Assembly: GCF_005233845.1 (NCBI RefSeq)
Contig: NZ_SZQL01000008.1
Location: forward strand, 62,001 to 126,000
Origin: Ilyomonas limi
Lineage (GTDB): Bacteria; Bacteroidota; Bacteroidia; Chitinophagales; Chitinophagaceae
Length of the DNA stretch: 64,000 nt
Direction: 5' to 3'
The position numbers were made by a program, and so were the translations under genes. Within the stretch, counting starts at the first letter, position 1. Each line of letters begins with the position of its first letter. Shown here one piece after another: positions 1 to 9,253 of this stretch. The notes under the pieces are model-generated. The model saw only the letters and a list, made by a program, of their open reading frames with translations, made no database searches and was not told where the DNA came from.

Positions 1-1
1 T

Positions 2-1546
2 TTGATGGGTGCACTGAGTCTCATTTTGGGAGAACGTGCTGATACCGGTATTTTAAAATTCACCGATAAAAAATGTGTTGTAGAAGGTAACTTTTTGATG
101 GAAGGTAAAGGAGTGGTAAAAGCTTTTTTAGAAGGAAATGACTTTGAAATCAGCAATGAATTGATTATCCGCCGCGAAATATCACCCGCGGGCAAATCAA
201 GAGGTTTTATTAATGATACCCCGGCTACTTTATTACAACTTAAACAACTGGCGTCGCTGCTGGTAGATTTGCACCGGCAGTTTGATACATTGGAGCTGGG
301 CGATGCCGATTTTCAGCGGCAGGTAATGGATGCGCTGGCTAAGAATGATGACAAACTAAACACTTATCAGCAACTGTTCAGGCAGTGGCAGAGTAGTCAG
401 CAGCAATTGCAAAAATTGCAAGGGCAAAAAAATAATTTCACTAAAGAATTTGATTACAACAACTTTTTATATACCGAACTGAGCGATGCGAATCTGAAGG
501 AAAATGAGCTGGAAGAACTGGATGCAGAACTGCAGTTATTAAGCAATTCGGAAGAAATAAAAAGTGCTTTATCCAAAACTTATTATGCGCTTAAAGAAGG
601 CGAGCAGCCCATTGTAAGCACGTTGAGGCAGTTAGCCAATCAACTGCAGCATTACCATTTATATCACACACAGTTGCCGCAACTGGTACAACGACTGCAA
701 AGCACACAAGTAGAACTGCAGGATATTGCGGATGAAGTAGAAAGCATTAATGATGCGGTTCACTTTGATGCGGAACGCATTGAATGGATAAATGAGCGAT
801 TAGCCACCGGCTACCGTTTGTTAAAAAAACATGGCGTGCAAACCACCACCGAGCTGCTGCAAATTCATGCGGATTTATACCAGAAATTGCAGGCAGTTTT
901 AAACATAGATGAAAGCATTGCTAATAAAGAAAAAGAAGTAACTGATTTATTTAAACAAGCTACCACAATAGCAAAGCAGTTGCATGAGACCCGTTGCGGT
1001 CAGGCTGCTCCACTGGCACAGCAGGTAAATAAATTACTGGTACAGGTGGGCATGCCTAATGCAAGACTGAAAGTGCAAATAACCGAAGCACCTTTAAACA
1101 GCTTTGGAAGCAGCAACATAGAGTTTTTGTTTGATGCCAATAACAACAACCGTTTTGAACCATTACGTAAAGTAGCAAGCGGCGGCGAACTAAGCCGGTT
1201 AATGCTTTGTATCAAATCGTTGGTTGCCCAGTCGGTAGATCTACCCACGCTTATTTTTGATGAAATTGATACCGGCATATCAGGCGAAGCGGCAAAACAG
1301 GTTGGTATTATCATGAAGCAATTAGCTACACAGCGGCAGGTAATTGCTATCACCCATCAGCCGCAGATTGCCGGCAGGGCCGATGCGCATTTCTTTGTAT
1401 ATAAACAATTAAAGGATAATGCTATTAAAACGAACATCCGCATGTTGAGCCAGGAAGAACGCATTAATGCCGTAGCGCAAATGTTGAGTGGTGAAAAACC
1501 AACCGCTGCTGCCCTCGAAAATGCAAGAGAAATGGTATTGAGCTGA
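2..1546 (+). CDS. recN: DNA repair protein RecN, 3' part (5' end outside window)
   Basis: RecN is an SMC-like ATPase of double-strand-break repair. The reading frame is open to the left edge, so the gene starts outside the window. The first visible residues (ALSLILGERAD) correspond to the stretch just after the Walker A loop, so about 35-45 residues including the P-loop are missing; 514 residues are visible against a usual length near 550. The C-terminal ATPase half is clear: the signature KVASGGELSRL (about residue 392), Walker B LIFDEIDTGISGEAA (about 418) and the following AITHQPQIAGRAD. The middle (about 130-330) is a Gln/Leu/Glu-rich coiled coil, as expected. Identification is secure; the true start cannot be given. 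Confidence 0.95.
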   Translation: MMGALSLILGERADTGILKFTDKKCVVEGNFLMEGKGVVKAFLEGNDFEISNELIIRREISPAGKSRGFINDTPATLLQLKQLASLLVDLHRQFDTLELGDADFQRQVMDALAKNDDKLNTYQQLFRQWQSSQQQLQKLQGQKNNFTKEFDYNNFLYTELSDANLKENELEELDAELQLLSNSEEIKSALSKTYYALKEGEQPIVSTLRQLANQLQHYHLYHTQLPQLVQRLQSTQVELQDIADEVESINDAVHFDAERIEWINERLATGYRLLKKHGVQTTTELLQIHADLYQKLQAVLNIDESIANKEKEVTDLFKQATTIAKQLHETRCGQAAPLAQQVNKLLVQVGMPNARLKVQITEAPLNSFGSSNIEFLFDANNNNRFEPLRKVASGGELSRLMLCIKSLVAQSVDLPTLIFDEIDTGISGEAAKQVGIIMKQLATQRQVIAITHQPQIAGRADAHFFVYKQLKDNAIKTNIRMLSQEERINAVAQMLSGEKPTAAALENAREMVLS

Positions 1547-1645
1547 TGTACACAGCTCCACAGTTTACTGTTTTTATCAATTTTCAAATCACACATCGCA
1601 TATACAATTACATCAAACATCGTACATCGTAAATCGTACTTACAC

Positions 1646-2056
1646 ATGGCATACTGGCTTATCAAATCCGAACCATCCAAATACAGTTGGGAGCAGTTTG
1701 TAAAAGATAAAAAAACATTTTGGGATGGCGTGCGCAACTACGCTGCCCGCAATAACCTGCGCGCTATGAAAAAAGGCGACCAGTTGTTTTATTATCATAG
1801 CAACGAAGGCACCGAAATAGTAGGCATTGCCGAAGTAGTAAAAGAAGCTTATCAGGATCCAACAACAGATGATACAAACTGGGTGGTAGTGGATGTAAAA
1901 CCAGTAAAAAAGTTGAAAAAGCCTGTTTCCTTAGCACAAATAAAAGGAGATAAAAGGCTCGCCGATATGGCGCTGGTAAAGCTTTCCCGTTTATCTGTGC
2001 AGCCGGTAACCACAGGTGAATGGATTACAGTTTTGGAAATGGCAGATATGCAATGA
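1646..2056 (+). CDS. EVE domain-containing protein
   Basis: A 136-residue single-domain protein beginning MAYWLIKSEPSKYSW and containing WDGVRNYAARNNLR and GDQLFYYHSN, which match the EVE family (PUA-like fold, related to THYN1). EVE domains bind modified bases in nucleic acids; some are parts of modification-dependent restriction enzymes, but a stand-alone copy like this one has no established role. It begins 99 bp after the recN stop on the same strand. The ATG is preceded by an ACATCGTACATCGTAAATCG-type low-complexity stretch that recurs in other gaps here. Length is normal for the family. Confidence 0.9.
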   Translation: MAYWLIKSEPSKYSWEQFVKDKKTFWDGVRNYAARNNLRAMKKGDQLFYYHSNEGTEIVGIAEVVKEAYQDPTTDDTNWVVVDVKPVKKLKKPVSLAQIKGDKRLADMALVKLSRLSVQPVTTGEWITVLEMADMQ

Positions 2057-2131
2057 TATTGCTTTCAATTAGGATCGTGATATGCTTTGTGCTTATGAGT
2101 AGAAGCTCATTGCCTGCAGCTTGTTGCTTAT

Positions 2132-2512
2132 CTATTTTACCTCCGGCACTTCTTCTTTATTAAGGAAAATAATTTTACCTTTTTCTCGGCCGGCAATTAC
2201 CATATCATCTGCGCCCCTGGAAGCGCCGCCAATACGCAATATTGCATCGCAATGATCAATCAATCTGAAAGCAATGGGATGGAATAATTCATTGAAAATA
2301 TCATCACCAATTTGCTTACTGCCCGCAGCTTCTATGATGGGCAATGCAAACCATTCGCCCAACATGGGCATGTGCCCTTTTTTGTAAATTTCCAAAGCCG
2401 TATCGGTCATAGCTTTTACATTGGCAGTAATCAATTCTGGATCGTCGTTGGTACCGGAACGGTATGGGCCGGCAACCAGGATCATAAGTGGTTTGGCATA
2501 AGGCATAGGCAA
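2132..2512 (-). CDS. DUF4406 family protein (nucleoside deoxyribosyltransferase-like fold)
   Basis: A 126-residue protein with LMILVAGPYRSG near the N-terminus, a GHMPMLGEWFALP segment in the middle and LIDHCDAILRIGGASRGADDMVIAGREKGKIIF towards the end. The layout resembles DUF4406/nucleoside 2-deoxyribosyltransferase-like proteins with a Rossmann-like fold: a glycine-rich first strand loop, then an acidic 'D.ILR..G.S.GA..' segment. Enzymatic activity is not established. It lies alone on the - strand, convergent with the EVE gene (75 bp between the stops). Start could be Met1 or Met3. The family call is from motif reading and moderately sure. Confidence 0.8.
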   Translation of the reverse strand: MPMPYAKPLMILVAGPYRSGTNDDPELITANVKAMTDTALEIYKKGHMPMLGEWFALPIIEAAGSKQIGDDIFNELFHPIAFRLIDHCDAILRIGGASRGADDMVIAGREKGKIIFLNKEEVPEVK

Positions 2513-2870
2513 TTTTTAGTGATGAAGTAAGCTGGTGATTTTTGAGGTAAGTTTTAGTAAGTATAAAGCAATAATCGTTCTAAGGTTTTTATTTAATGGT
2601 AATACGAACACTTTTTAACCGCAGAGCGCAGAGAAGCGAAGCTCACAGAGCATCATTTCACTCTGCGCAAACGCTATCTACTCCCGTTCTCCACGGTGAT
2701 ATACAATCAGCTTTTATCAAAGTTATTAAACCCGGATAACACATTATACCACAGATTGATTTTACCAAAAAACTATTTATTATTTGCCTGTAAAAAAACA
2801 CGCTTACTCAATGGCATTATTCACCATCGTACCTTTTCCCTTAGCTTTGCCCGCACAAAAATGATGTGTT
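2513..2870. other. Intergenic region between divergent genes
   Basis: No convincing gene. An ORF at 2696-2935 overlaps the next gene in another frame and has no recognisable content. Around 2620-2695 lies a stretch of 'accgcagagcgcagag..cacagag' words of the kind dispersed in many Bacteroidota genomes. TAGCTTTG at 2842-2849 fits the Bacteroidota -7 box TAnnTTTG and is well placed for the gene at 2871, but I see no matching -33 TTTG. Confidence 0.5.
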
Positions 2871-4001
2871 ATGCGCCCTATACAAATGGTGGATTTAAAG
2901 ACGCAATATCAAAAGATAAAGCCCGAGATAGATAAAGCCGTAATTGACGTATTGGAAAGTTCTGCTTTCATTAATGGCAAGCCCGTACAGGAGTTTGCCA
3001 TTGCCCTGGCTACTTATTTGGGTGTAAAGCATGTAATACCTTGCGCCAATGGCACCGATGCGTTGCAGATAAGCATGATGGCGCTTGACCTGCAGCCCGG
3101 CGATGAAGTGATCACTCCATCTTTCACTTACATTGCTACTACCGAAGTAGTGGCACTATTGCGTTTAACGCCGGTGTTTGTAGAGGTGGATGCAAAGACT
3201 TTTTGCATGGATATTGAATCGTTGCGCAAAGCCATTACGCCCAAAACAAAAGCTATTGTACCCGTGCATCTGTACGGGCAGGCAGCTAATATCGAAGCTA
3301 TTTTACAAGTTGCTAAAGAACATAATTTGTATGTAATAGAAGACAATGCACAAGCCATTGGGTGCAACTATACTTTTAGTGATGGTACAGTAAAGAAAAC
3401 CGGTACGATGGGTACGGTAGGTTGCACTTCTTTTTTCCCTTCTAAAAACCTGGGCTGCTATGGCGATGGCGGTGCAATATGTACCAATGACGATGCACTG
3501 GCGCATAAGCTACGGATGATTGCCAATCATGGGCAGCAAAGGCGTTATTATCACGAAATAGTGGGCTGCAATTCGCGGCTTGATACGATACAGGCTGCAG
3601 TATTAAACATTAAATTGAAGGATTTGGATAATTATATTGCTGCGCGTAATAAAGCAGCCGATTTTTATAATACGGCATTTGCTGATCATCCTAAAATTAC
3701 AACGCCATATATTGCACCTTACACCAATCATGTGTTTCATCAATACACCTTATTATTGGAAGGTGTGGACAGGAATGGTTTGAATGAATATTTGGCCGGC
3801 AAAAACATTCCCTCTATGATTTATTATCCGGTGCCGGGACACCGGCAGGAGATGTTTGCAGGCATTGGCGTCGATTCTTATCATCTGCCTGTTACGGACT
3901 GGCTTACAGAACGTGTGATTTCGTTGCCCATACACACCGAGTTGGATGACGAACAATTAAATTATATTACTTCATCGTTGCTGGAATATATCAATCAATA
4001 A
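2871..4001 (+). CDS. DegT/DnrJ/EryC1/StrS-family sugar aminotransferase
   Basis: A PLP-dependent aminotransferase of the nucleotide-sugar type, 376 residues, full length for the family. Visible family marks are the N-terminal IQMVDLKTQYQKIKPEID, the cofactor segment ANGTDALQISMMAL, EDNAQAIG, and SFFPSKNLGCYGDGG with the probable Schiff-base lysine at about residue 192. The N-terminus resembles WbpE-type 3-oxo-glucuronate-sugar aminotransferases, but the exact substrate cannot be told. It is followed after 32 bp by an rfbD homologue on the same strand, so the two are probably co-transcribed and serve O-antigen or capsule precursor synthesis in the cytoplasm. Confidence 0.93.
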   Translation: MRPIQMVDLKTQYQKIKPEIDKAVIDVLESSAFINGKPVQEFAIALATYLGVKHVIPCANGTDALQISMMALDLQPGDEVITPSFTYIATTEVVALLRLTPVFVEVDAKTFCMDIESLRKAITPKTKAIVPVHLYGQAANIEAILQVAKEHNLYVIEDNAQAIGCNYTFSDGTVKKTGTMGTVGCTSFFPSKNLGCYGDGGAICTNDDALAHKLRMIANHGQQRRYYHEIVGCNSRLDTIQAAVLNIKLKDLDNYIAARNKAADFYNTAFADHPKITTPYIAPYTNHVFHQYTLLLEGVDRNGLNEYLAGKNIPSMIYYPVPGHRQEMFAGIGVDSYHLPVTDWLTERVISLPIHTELDDEQLNYITSSLLEYINQ

Positions 4002-4033
4002 ATCCGATTATCTTTCGATAAAATATTCTACTT

Positions 4034-4912
4034 ATGGCAAAGCCTGTTATTGCTGTCAGCGGCAAAAATGGTCAGTTAGGAAGCGAGTTGCAACAGTTGG
4101 TAAATACATTGCCAGGGTTTGAATTTGTGTTTACCGACCGTGAAGAAATGGATCTTACCGAAACGGTGGCGATTGAACAATTTTTCAGGGATCATCAACC
4201 TGCCTATTTTATTCATGGCGGCGCATATACTGCTGTGGATAAAGCCGAAACGGAGAAGGAGCTTGCTTTTGCCATCAATGCCACTGCAACGGGCGTTATT
4301 GCAGCGCAATGCAAAGTATATAACACCGTGCTCATTTATATCTCTACCGATTATGTGTTTAACGGGGGTAGTCACCTGCCCTACGAGCCGGATGAAAAGC
4401 CCGACCCGATTAACCACTATGGCTATACTAAGCTGGTGGGCGAACAAATGGCAATGGAAAACAATGTGCATACGATGGTTATCCGCACGTCTTGGGTGTA
4501 CAGCACATACGGACACAACTTTGTAAAGACCATGCTGCGCCTTATGAAAGAGCGTACCGACCTTAGCGTGGTAAGCGACCAATATGGCTCACCAACGTAT
4601 GCCGCTGATCTGGCAAAAGCCGTTGTAGATATAATAAAGTATTGCGCTATTCATCCACCGGTGCGTGGCATTTATCATTATAGCAACGATGGCAATATTT
4701 CCTGGTACGAGTTTGCTGTTACCATTCAGCAAATGGCGCATTTGCAGTGCAATGTACATGCTATTACTACCGAGCAATATCCTACGCCCGCCAGGCGCCC
4801 GGCGTACACGGTGATGGATAAGCAAGAAATTCAATCAGTGTTTGGCGTGCAGCTCAGAAACTGGCAGGAAAGTTTGAAGGAATGCATAGGGAAGCTGTTG
4901 CAGAGTGCATAA
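4034..4912 (+). CDS. rfbD: dTDP-4-dehydrorhamnose reductase
   Basis: The NADPH-dependent last step of dTDP-L-rhamnose synthesis (RmlD). The 292-residue protein has the SDR nucleotide-binding motif SGKNGQLG at residues 9-16, the HGGAYTAVDKAE segment typical of RmlD, a YISTDYVF strand, the catalytic Tyr-x-x-x-Lys pair (Y129, K133, in YGYTKLVGEQ) and the late motif YPTPARRPAYTVMD. Length is normal. It lies 32 bp behind the aminotransferase gene. The other rhamnose genes (rfbA, B, C) are not in this window. Confidence 0.95.
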   Translation: MAKPVIAVSGKNGQLGSELQQLVNTLPGFEFVFTDREEMDLTETVAIEQFFRDHQPAYFIHGGAYTAVDKAETEKELAFAINATATGVIAAQCKVYNTVLIYISTDYVFNGGSHLPYEPDEKPDPINHYGYTKLVGEQMAMENNVHTMVIRTSWVYSTYGHNFVKTMLRLMKERTDLSVVSDQYGSPTYAADLAKAVVDIIKYCAIHPPVRGIYHYSNDGNISWYEFAVTIQQMAHLQCNVHAITTEQYPTPARRPAYTVMDKQEIQSVFGVQLRNWQESLKECIGKLLQSA

Positions 4913-4962
4913 TGGTTCAATAACATTGTTGACTACTTTACATATTTTAGTTAGAGACTATT

Positions 4963-5274
4963 ATGCCTTTTAGAATTTTTATTTCACTGCTGCTTAGTCT
5001 GACATCAGGTTGTTTGCTTTTTGAAATGCATCGCAACTTTATTGCAGGTATGAATCCTTATCTAAATGGGATTTTCAGTTTCATACCAGTCATACTTTTT
5101 ATAATAAACTATATAGTAATAAACAAAATAAAAGTCAGAGCAGCAAGAGTATTATTATGTGTCATTATGCTTTCAGGGATCATTATCCCGGTTATATTAC
5201 CCCTTTTAATAAAACCAACAATTCAGAATTCTAATCATACAGGGCGATACTTTGATTCTTCGGGTGTTCAATAA
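4963..5274 (+). CDS. Small hypothetical membrane protein
   Basis: A 103-residue ORF with three hydrophobic segments (about residues 4-22, 37-54 and 60-86) and a short polar tail. I do not recognise a family. It starts 50 bp after rfbD on the same strand and could be read through from it. The first segment looks like a signal anchor; a Cys follows at about residue 17 (TSGCLLF), but the context is not a convincing lipobox. Coding is plausible from length and hydrophobic pattern only. Confidence 0.55.
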   Translation: MPFRIFISLLLSLTSGCLLFEMHRNFIAGMNPYLNGIFSFIPVILFIINYIVINKIKVRAARVLLCVIMLSGIIIPVILPLLIKPTIQNSNHTGRYFDSSGVQ

Positions 5275-5708
5275 TTGAACAATCTTCTTTTGAGTGTATT
5301 GGTAAGCATGGGCTTTTGATTATTTTTTTGCTTAACAGACAATTACTATTATTCAATCAGCTATACTGCATATACCTTTAAGGCTCTGTAAGAACAACCT
5401 GTTAGTAACACTATAGCAGGAAAAATATTGAAAACATTTAGAAACTCCGCAAAAACGATATGTTTAAGCAATACAAATTAAGGTATCGCTACTACGAAGC
5501 TTGAATGCTTATTCTTCCTGCTTTGCCTTTCTCTTTTTACTACGTTCAAATATTAATTAAACATTCCACATCTCACAGTCAACATCGTACATAATTCAAT
5601 CCTTATCCATGCTTTAGTCCGTCTTCTCCGTGTGCTATTCATCATCTTGGTGCAATTTTAGATACTCCTCCTTTTACTGTTATTCATTTAAACCACAATC
5701 ATCAATCT
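5275..5708. other. 434-bp intergenic region, no gene seen
   Basis: AT-rich, with stop codons in every frame and no ORF worth keeping. A stretch at about 5560-5600 contains 'acattccacatctcacagtcaacatcgtac', similar to words found in other gaps of this window. The promoter of the downstream ThDP enzyme is presumably here, but I cannot point to a clear box. Confidence 0.5.
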
Positions 5709-7490
5709 ATGAGTAAAACAGTGAGTGATTTTTTAGTGAGCCGCCTGCAGGACTGGGGTGTGAAACGTATATACGGCTATCCCGGCGATGGCATTAATGG
5801 AGTAATAGGTGCACTTAACCGCGCCAAAGGAGAGATGGATTTTATACAGGTGCGCCACGAAGAAACCGCCGCTTTCGCCGCTTGCGGACATGCCAAATTC
5901 ACCGGCGAAGTAGGTATTTGTATTGCCACTTCCGGTCCCGGCGCCATCCACTTGCTGAATGGTTTGTACGATGCCAAAATGGATCATCAGCCGGTGCTGG
6001 CTATTGTGGGTCAGCAGGCGCGCATGGCATTGGGCGGCAGGTATCAGCAGGAAGTGGATTTAACGACCTTGTTTAAAGATGTAGCGGGCAGTTTTGTACA
6101 AATGTGCACCGATCCACGGCAAATACGTCAGTTGGTGGACAGAGCCATGCGCATTGCATTGACCGAAAGAACCGTTACCTGCATTATTTTACCGATTGAT
6201 GTACAGGAACTGCCTTACGAAGAGCCCCCACACATACACGGCAGCGTCCATACAAGTGTGGGTTATTATCAGCCTAAAATCATTCCTGATGAAGCACAGT
6301 TGAAAAGAGCGGCTGATATTTTGAATGCCGGTGAAAAAGTAGCAATACTCATAGGTGCAGGTGCTATCGGTGCTGCAGATGAAGTAACCGAAATAGCAGA
6401 ATTGCTGGGCGCCGGCGTTGCAAAAGCATTGCTGGGCAAAATGGTATTGCCCGATGACCTGCCTTTTGTAACGGGCGCCATAGGCTTGCTTGGCACCGAG
6501 CCAAGCTGGAATATGATGACCGAATGTGACACTTTATTAATGATTGGCTCCGGTTTTCCATACTCTGAATTTTTGCCGAGAGAAGGCAAAGCAAAAGGCG
6601 TACAGATAGATATTGACGGTAAGATGCTGGGCTTGCGCTACCCAATGGATGTACACCTGCAGGGCGACGCCAAAATAACCTTGCGTGCCTTAATGCCGCT
6701 GATAGAACGAAAAGACGATAGAGACTGGCGCAATAAAATAGAAAAATGGAATGACCACTGGTGGAAGGTGCTGGATGCACGTGCACAAAATGAAGCGCAT
6801 CCCATTAACCCGCAAATGGTATTTTGGCATTTGGATAAACTGCTGCCCAACGATGCTATTATCACTGCTGATAGTGGCTCTACGGCGGCGTGGTATGCCC
6901 GCGATATAAAAGCACGTACCGGTATGATGGGTACGCTGAGCGGCTCGCTGGCTACCATGTGTCCCGGCATTGGATATTCGCTGGCCGCCAAGTTTGCCTA
7001 TCCCAACCGTCCGGCTATTGCTCTCATGGGCGATGGGTCTATGCAAATGCAAGGCATTAATGGATTGATAACCGTAGCAAAATATTGGAAAGAATGGACG
7101 AATCCGCAGTTTATTGTGATTGTAATTAACAACCGCGACTTGAATATGGTGACTTGGGAGCAGCGTGTAATGGAAGGCGATCCCAAGTTTGAAGATTCGC
7201 AGGATATGCCCGACTTTCATTTGGCAGCATACGCACAATTGCTGGGCTTTGAAGGCATTAGAATAAGCAATCCTGATGAAATAGAACCCGCTTTGCAAAA
7301 AGGGATGGCTGCCACCAAACCGGTGCTGCTGGAGTTTATGACCGACCCGAATGTAGCGCCTCTGCCACCGCACATCACCTTTAAGGAAGCAAAAGATTTT
7401 ATGCTGTCTATGGTAAAAGGTGACAAGAATGCCTGGGATATTATCAAACAAACAATGAAAGAAGTAAAAGACAGTTATTTTCCCGGATAA
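5709..7490 (+). CDS. Thiamine-diphosphate-dependent enzyme, pyruvate oxidase/acetolactate synthase-like
   Basis: A 593-residue ThDP enzyme with the usual three-domain order: PYR domain (about 1-175) with YGYPGDGINGVIGAL and the cofactor-activating Glu in VRHEETAAF (E51); central nucleotide-binding-like domain (about 190-330, ILIGAGAIGAADEVTEIAELL); and PP domain (about 355-560) with the ThDP/Mg motif GDG at about 441-443 followed by INN some 30 residues later. It most resembles the PoxB-like 'thiamine pyrophosphate-requiring protein' group often annotated as pyruvate oxidase; decarboxylation of pyruvate or another 2-oxo acid is the likely reaction. No small regulatory subunit gene (ilvN) is adjacent, which argues against a biosynthetic acetolactate synthase. 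It stands alone and ends in a hairpin terminator. Confidence 0.92.
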   Translation: MSKTVSDFLVSRLQDWGVKRIYGYPGDGINGVIGALNRAKGEMDFIQVRHEETAAFAACGHAKFTGEVGICIATSGPGAIHLLNGLYDAKMDHQPVLAIVGQQARMALGGRYQQEVDLTTLFKDVAGSFVQMCTDPRQIRQLVDRAMRIALTERTVTCIILPIDVQELPYEEPPHIHGSVHTSVGYYQPKIIPDEAQLKRAADILNAGEKVAILIGAGAIGAADEVTEIAELLGAGVAKALLGKMVLPDDLPFVTGAIGLLGTEPSWNMMTECDTLLMIGSGFPYSEFLPREGKAKGVQIDIDGKMLGLRYPMDVHLQGDAKITLRALMPLIERKDDRDWRNKIEKWNDHWWKVLDARAQNEAHPINPQMVFWHLDKLLPNDAIITADSGSTAAWYARDIKARTGMMGTLSGSLATMCPGIGYSLAAKFAYPNRPAIALMGDGSMQMQGINGLITVAKYWKEWTNPQFIVIVINNRDLNMVTWEQRVMEGDPKFEDSQDMPDFHLAAYAQLLGFEGIRISNPDEIEPALQKGMAATKPVLLEFMTDPNVAPLPPHITFKEAKDFMLSMVKGDKNAWDIIKQTMKEVKDSYFPG

Positions 7491-7513
7491 TCAATGCTTT
7501 CATGCCTAAACAC

Positions 7514-7553
7514 GAGCGGATTGCCGTACATGGCGGTTCGCTCTTTTGTTTTA
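7514..7553 (+). terminator. Rho-independent terminator after the ThDP enzyme
   Basis: GAGCGGATTGCC and GGCGGTTCGCTC form a stem of about 12 pairs (three of them G-U) around a 6-nt loop, followed directly by TTTTGTTTTA. It lies 24 bp behind the stop codon at 7490. Confidence 0.75.
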
Positions 7554-7604
7554 TCTCATTCGTCAGCTGTAAATTGAAGAGGGAAAATTTTTGTATGCAC
7601 ACTG

Positions 7605-7800
7605 CAGTATAAGACAAATTATATACTATGCGAATACTTAGCCCTGGGAGAACAGGTTGAAAATAAACATGAATACTTTAATGAGAAAATTGTAAAAATG
7701 CCGGGAGTTAATATTAGAGACAATCCAGATAGCAGCCAATATAACAGGTGCATTAATATATGCGCCTGGAGACACTGTATAAATATGTATCATCAGTAGA
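7605..7800 (+). pseudogene. Decayed Uma2-family (DUF820) gene fragment
   Basis: The frame through 7626 reads CEYLALGEQVENKHEYFNEKIV, a close likeness of the Uma2 N-terminal segment (EYLALE..AEYKHEYFNGEI). Near 7725 the match continues only after a +1 shift (QIAANITGALIYAPGDTV), corresponding to the family's 'NLIAGNI..AL' part, and then meets a stop. The rest of the domain (the PD-(D/E)xK nuclease core) is missing. No start codon is in place. The relic lies between two intact genes and marks a turnover zone. Family assignment is by eye and moderately sure; decay is clear from the frameshift. Confidence 0.5.
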
Positions 7801-8062
7801 TTACATGAACAATCTAAAATTTGATTACATAGAGACCTATTCCTTTCAACGTGGGGCTGAGCATGAAGAAAATTTAAAAGTAATAAGACCTGGATATGAT
7901 GAATTAAAAGTCAGGAAGGAAAAGCAAAATAATTTGACACCTGCAGAAGAGAAAGTCGCTTTTCCGAATTGCATTCTTTTTCATGGCTCACTCAATATCT
8001 CGTTGACGACAAAGGATAATTTCATCCGTCAAGTAAAAAGACAACCATTTTCGGCAAGATGA
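7760..8062 (+). CDS. Doubtful ORF, unrecognised
   Basis: A 100-codon ORF that begins inside the Uma2-like relic and contains an Asp/Glu/Lys-rich stretch (GAEHEENLKVIRPGYDELKVRKEKQ). I recognise no family. The first 15 codons overlap the relic in another frame, so if it is real the start is more likely Met16 at 7805. It may equally be part of the same decayed locus. Confidence 0.2.
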   Translation: MRLETLYKYVSSVDYMNNLKFDYIETYSFQRGAEHEENLKVIRPGYDELKVRKEKQNNLTPAEEKVAFPNCILFHGSLNISLTTKDNFIRQVKRQPFSAR

Positions 8063-8140
8063 TTCAAATGTTGATAAGCTAAAAAGTATCTTAAGAACGG
8101 AAATTAAGGACATCGTATATTACCAAATTTTCTGCTGTTA

Positions 8141-9253
8141 ATGAACAATAACAAACTTGGCACAAAGCCGCATTATCAAATATTAGATGGACTTCGGGGT
8201 GTAGCAGCCATTATTGTAGTATTCTTTCACCTTGCCGAACCGCTTTCCGGCAGCCACCTCGACAATGTTGTTAATCATGGTTACCTGGCAGTTGATTTTT
8301 TCCTTCTCTTATCCGGCTTTGTAATTGGTTATGCGTACGACGACAGGTGGAACAAACTAACCATCGGCGGCTTTCTTCGTCGCCGCTTCGAGCGGCTGCA
8401 ACCACTCGTTATATTAGGTATGACACTCGGCGCCATAGGCTTTTACTTTACCGATTCAACTATATGGCCGCTTATTCATACAGTTCCTGTATGGAAGCTG
8501 ATCGTCGTTATGCTAATAGGTTACACGCTTATACCCATCCCGCTTTCTATGGATATACGCGGTTGGGAAGAAATGCATCCGCTCAATAGTGTTGCCTGGT
8601 CCCTTTTTTTCGAGTATATAGCCAATATCCTCTATGCGCTGGGTTTAAGGAAATTATCTAATAAAGCATTAGCTTGTTTTGTAATACTGGCAGGTGCTGT
8701 GCTTTTGCATTTTGCGGTTACTAATCCTAATGGAGACGTTACCGGTGGCTGGACACTAAATACTGAACATATGCGTGTTGGAATAACACGTACGCTATTT
8801 CCATTTTTTGCCGGTCTGCTCCTTTCGCGGGTAGCACGGCCAGTCTATATCAAAAATGCTTTCTTATGGTGTAGCGTGCTGCTTGCGGCTGCTTTGCTTA
8901 TGCCAAGAATAGGCGGTGCAGCACATCTCTGGATGAATGGTTTGTACGAAGCTTTTTGCATCATCGTTGTTTTTCCGTTAATTGTATATATCGGTGCCAG
9001 TGGTGTGGTGCGCAGTGAAACGGAAGATAAAATTTGTAAGTTCCTCGGCAATCTTTCCTATCCCTTATACATGACACATTATGTGCTTGTCTATTTTTAT
9101 GTGGCATGGGTAAGCAATCACAGCGGCATTACCTTATCGCAGGCTTTGCCATATGCCCTGCTTACATTTTCAGGAGCTATCGTATTGGCTTATGCAAGTT
9201 CAAAGTTGTACGATGAACCCGCAAGAGCCTGGTTGCGAAGAAAGCTGAAGTAG
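8141..9253 (+). CDS. Acyltransferase 3 family membrane protein (OafA/YrhL-like)
   Basis: A 370-residue integral membrane protein. The N-terminus carries the family's hallmark ILDGLRGVAAIIVVFFH with the presumed catalytic His at residue 30, then GYLAVDFFLLLSGFVIGYAY and RRFERLQPLVILG. About ten hydrophobic segments follow, ending near FLGNLSYPLYMTHYVLVYF, another typical stretch. These enzymes transfer acetyl or other acyl groups to extracellular sugars such as O-antigen or exopolysaccharide. That fits the nearby sugar-nucleotide genes, although it is not in an operon with them. Complete and normal in length; the acceptor is unknown. Confidence 0.9.
   Translation: MNNNKLGTKPHYQILDGLRGVAAIIVVFFHLAEPLSGSHLDNVVNHGYLAVDFFLLLSGFVIGYAYDDRWNKLTIGGFLRRRFERLQPLVILGMTLGAIGFYFTDSTIWPLIHTVPVWKLIVVMLIGYTLIPIPLSMDIRGWEEMHPLNSVAWSLFFEYIANILYALGLRKLSNKALACFVILAGAVLLHFAVTNPNGDVTGGWTLNTEHMRVGITRTLFPFFAGLLLSRVARPVYIKNAFLWCSVLLAAALLMPRIGGAAHLWMNGLYEAFCIIVVFPLIVYIGASGVVRSETEDKICKFLGNLSYPLYMTHYVLVYFYVAWVSNHSGITLSQALPYALLTFSGAIVLAYASSKLYDEPARAWLRRKLK

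Noticed and set aside
2696-2935. 79-codon ORF before the aminotransferase gene
   Set aside because: Overlaps the aminotransferase start in another frame and contains a dispersed repeat; no family likeness.
6690-7451. 253-codon ORF on the - strand
   Set aside because: Antisense shadow of the ThDP enzyme gene, whose frame carries the GDG cofactor motif; the shadow protein is His/Cys-rich without a known pattern.
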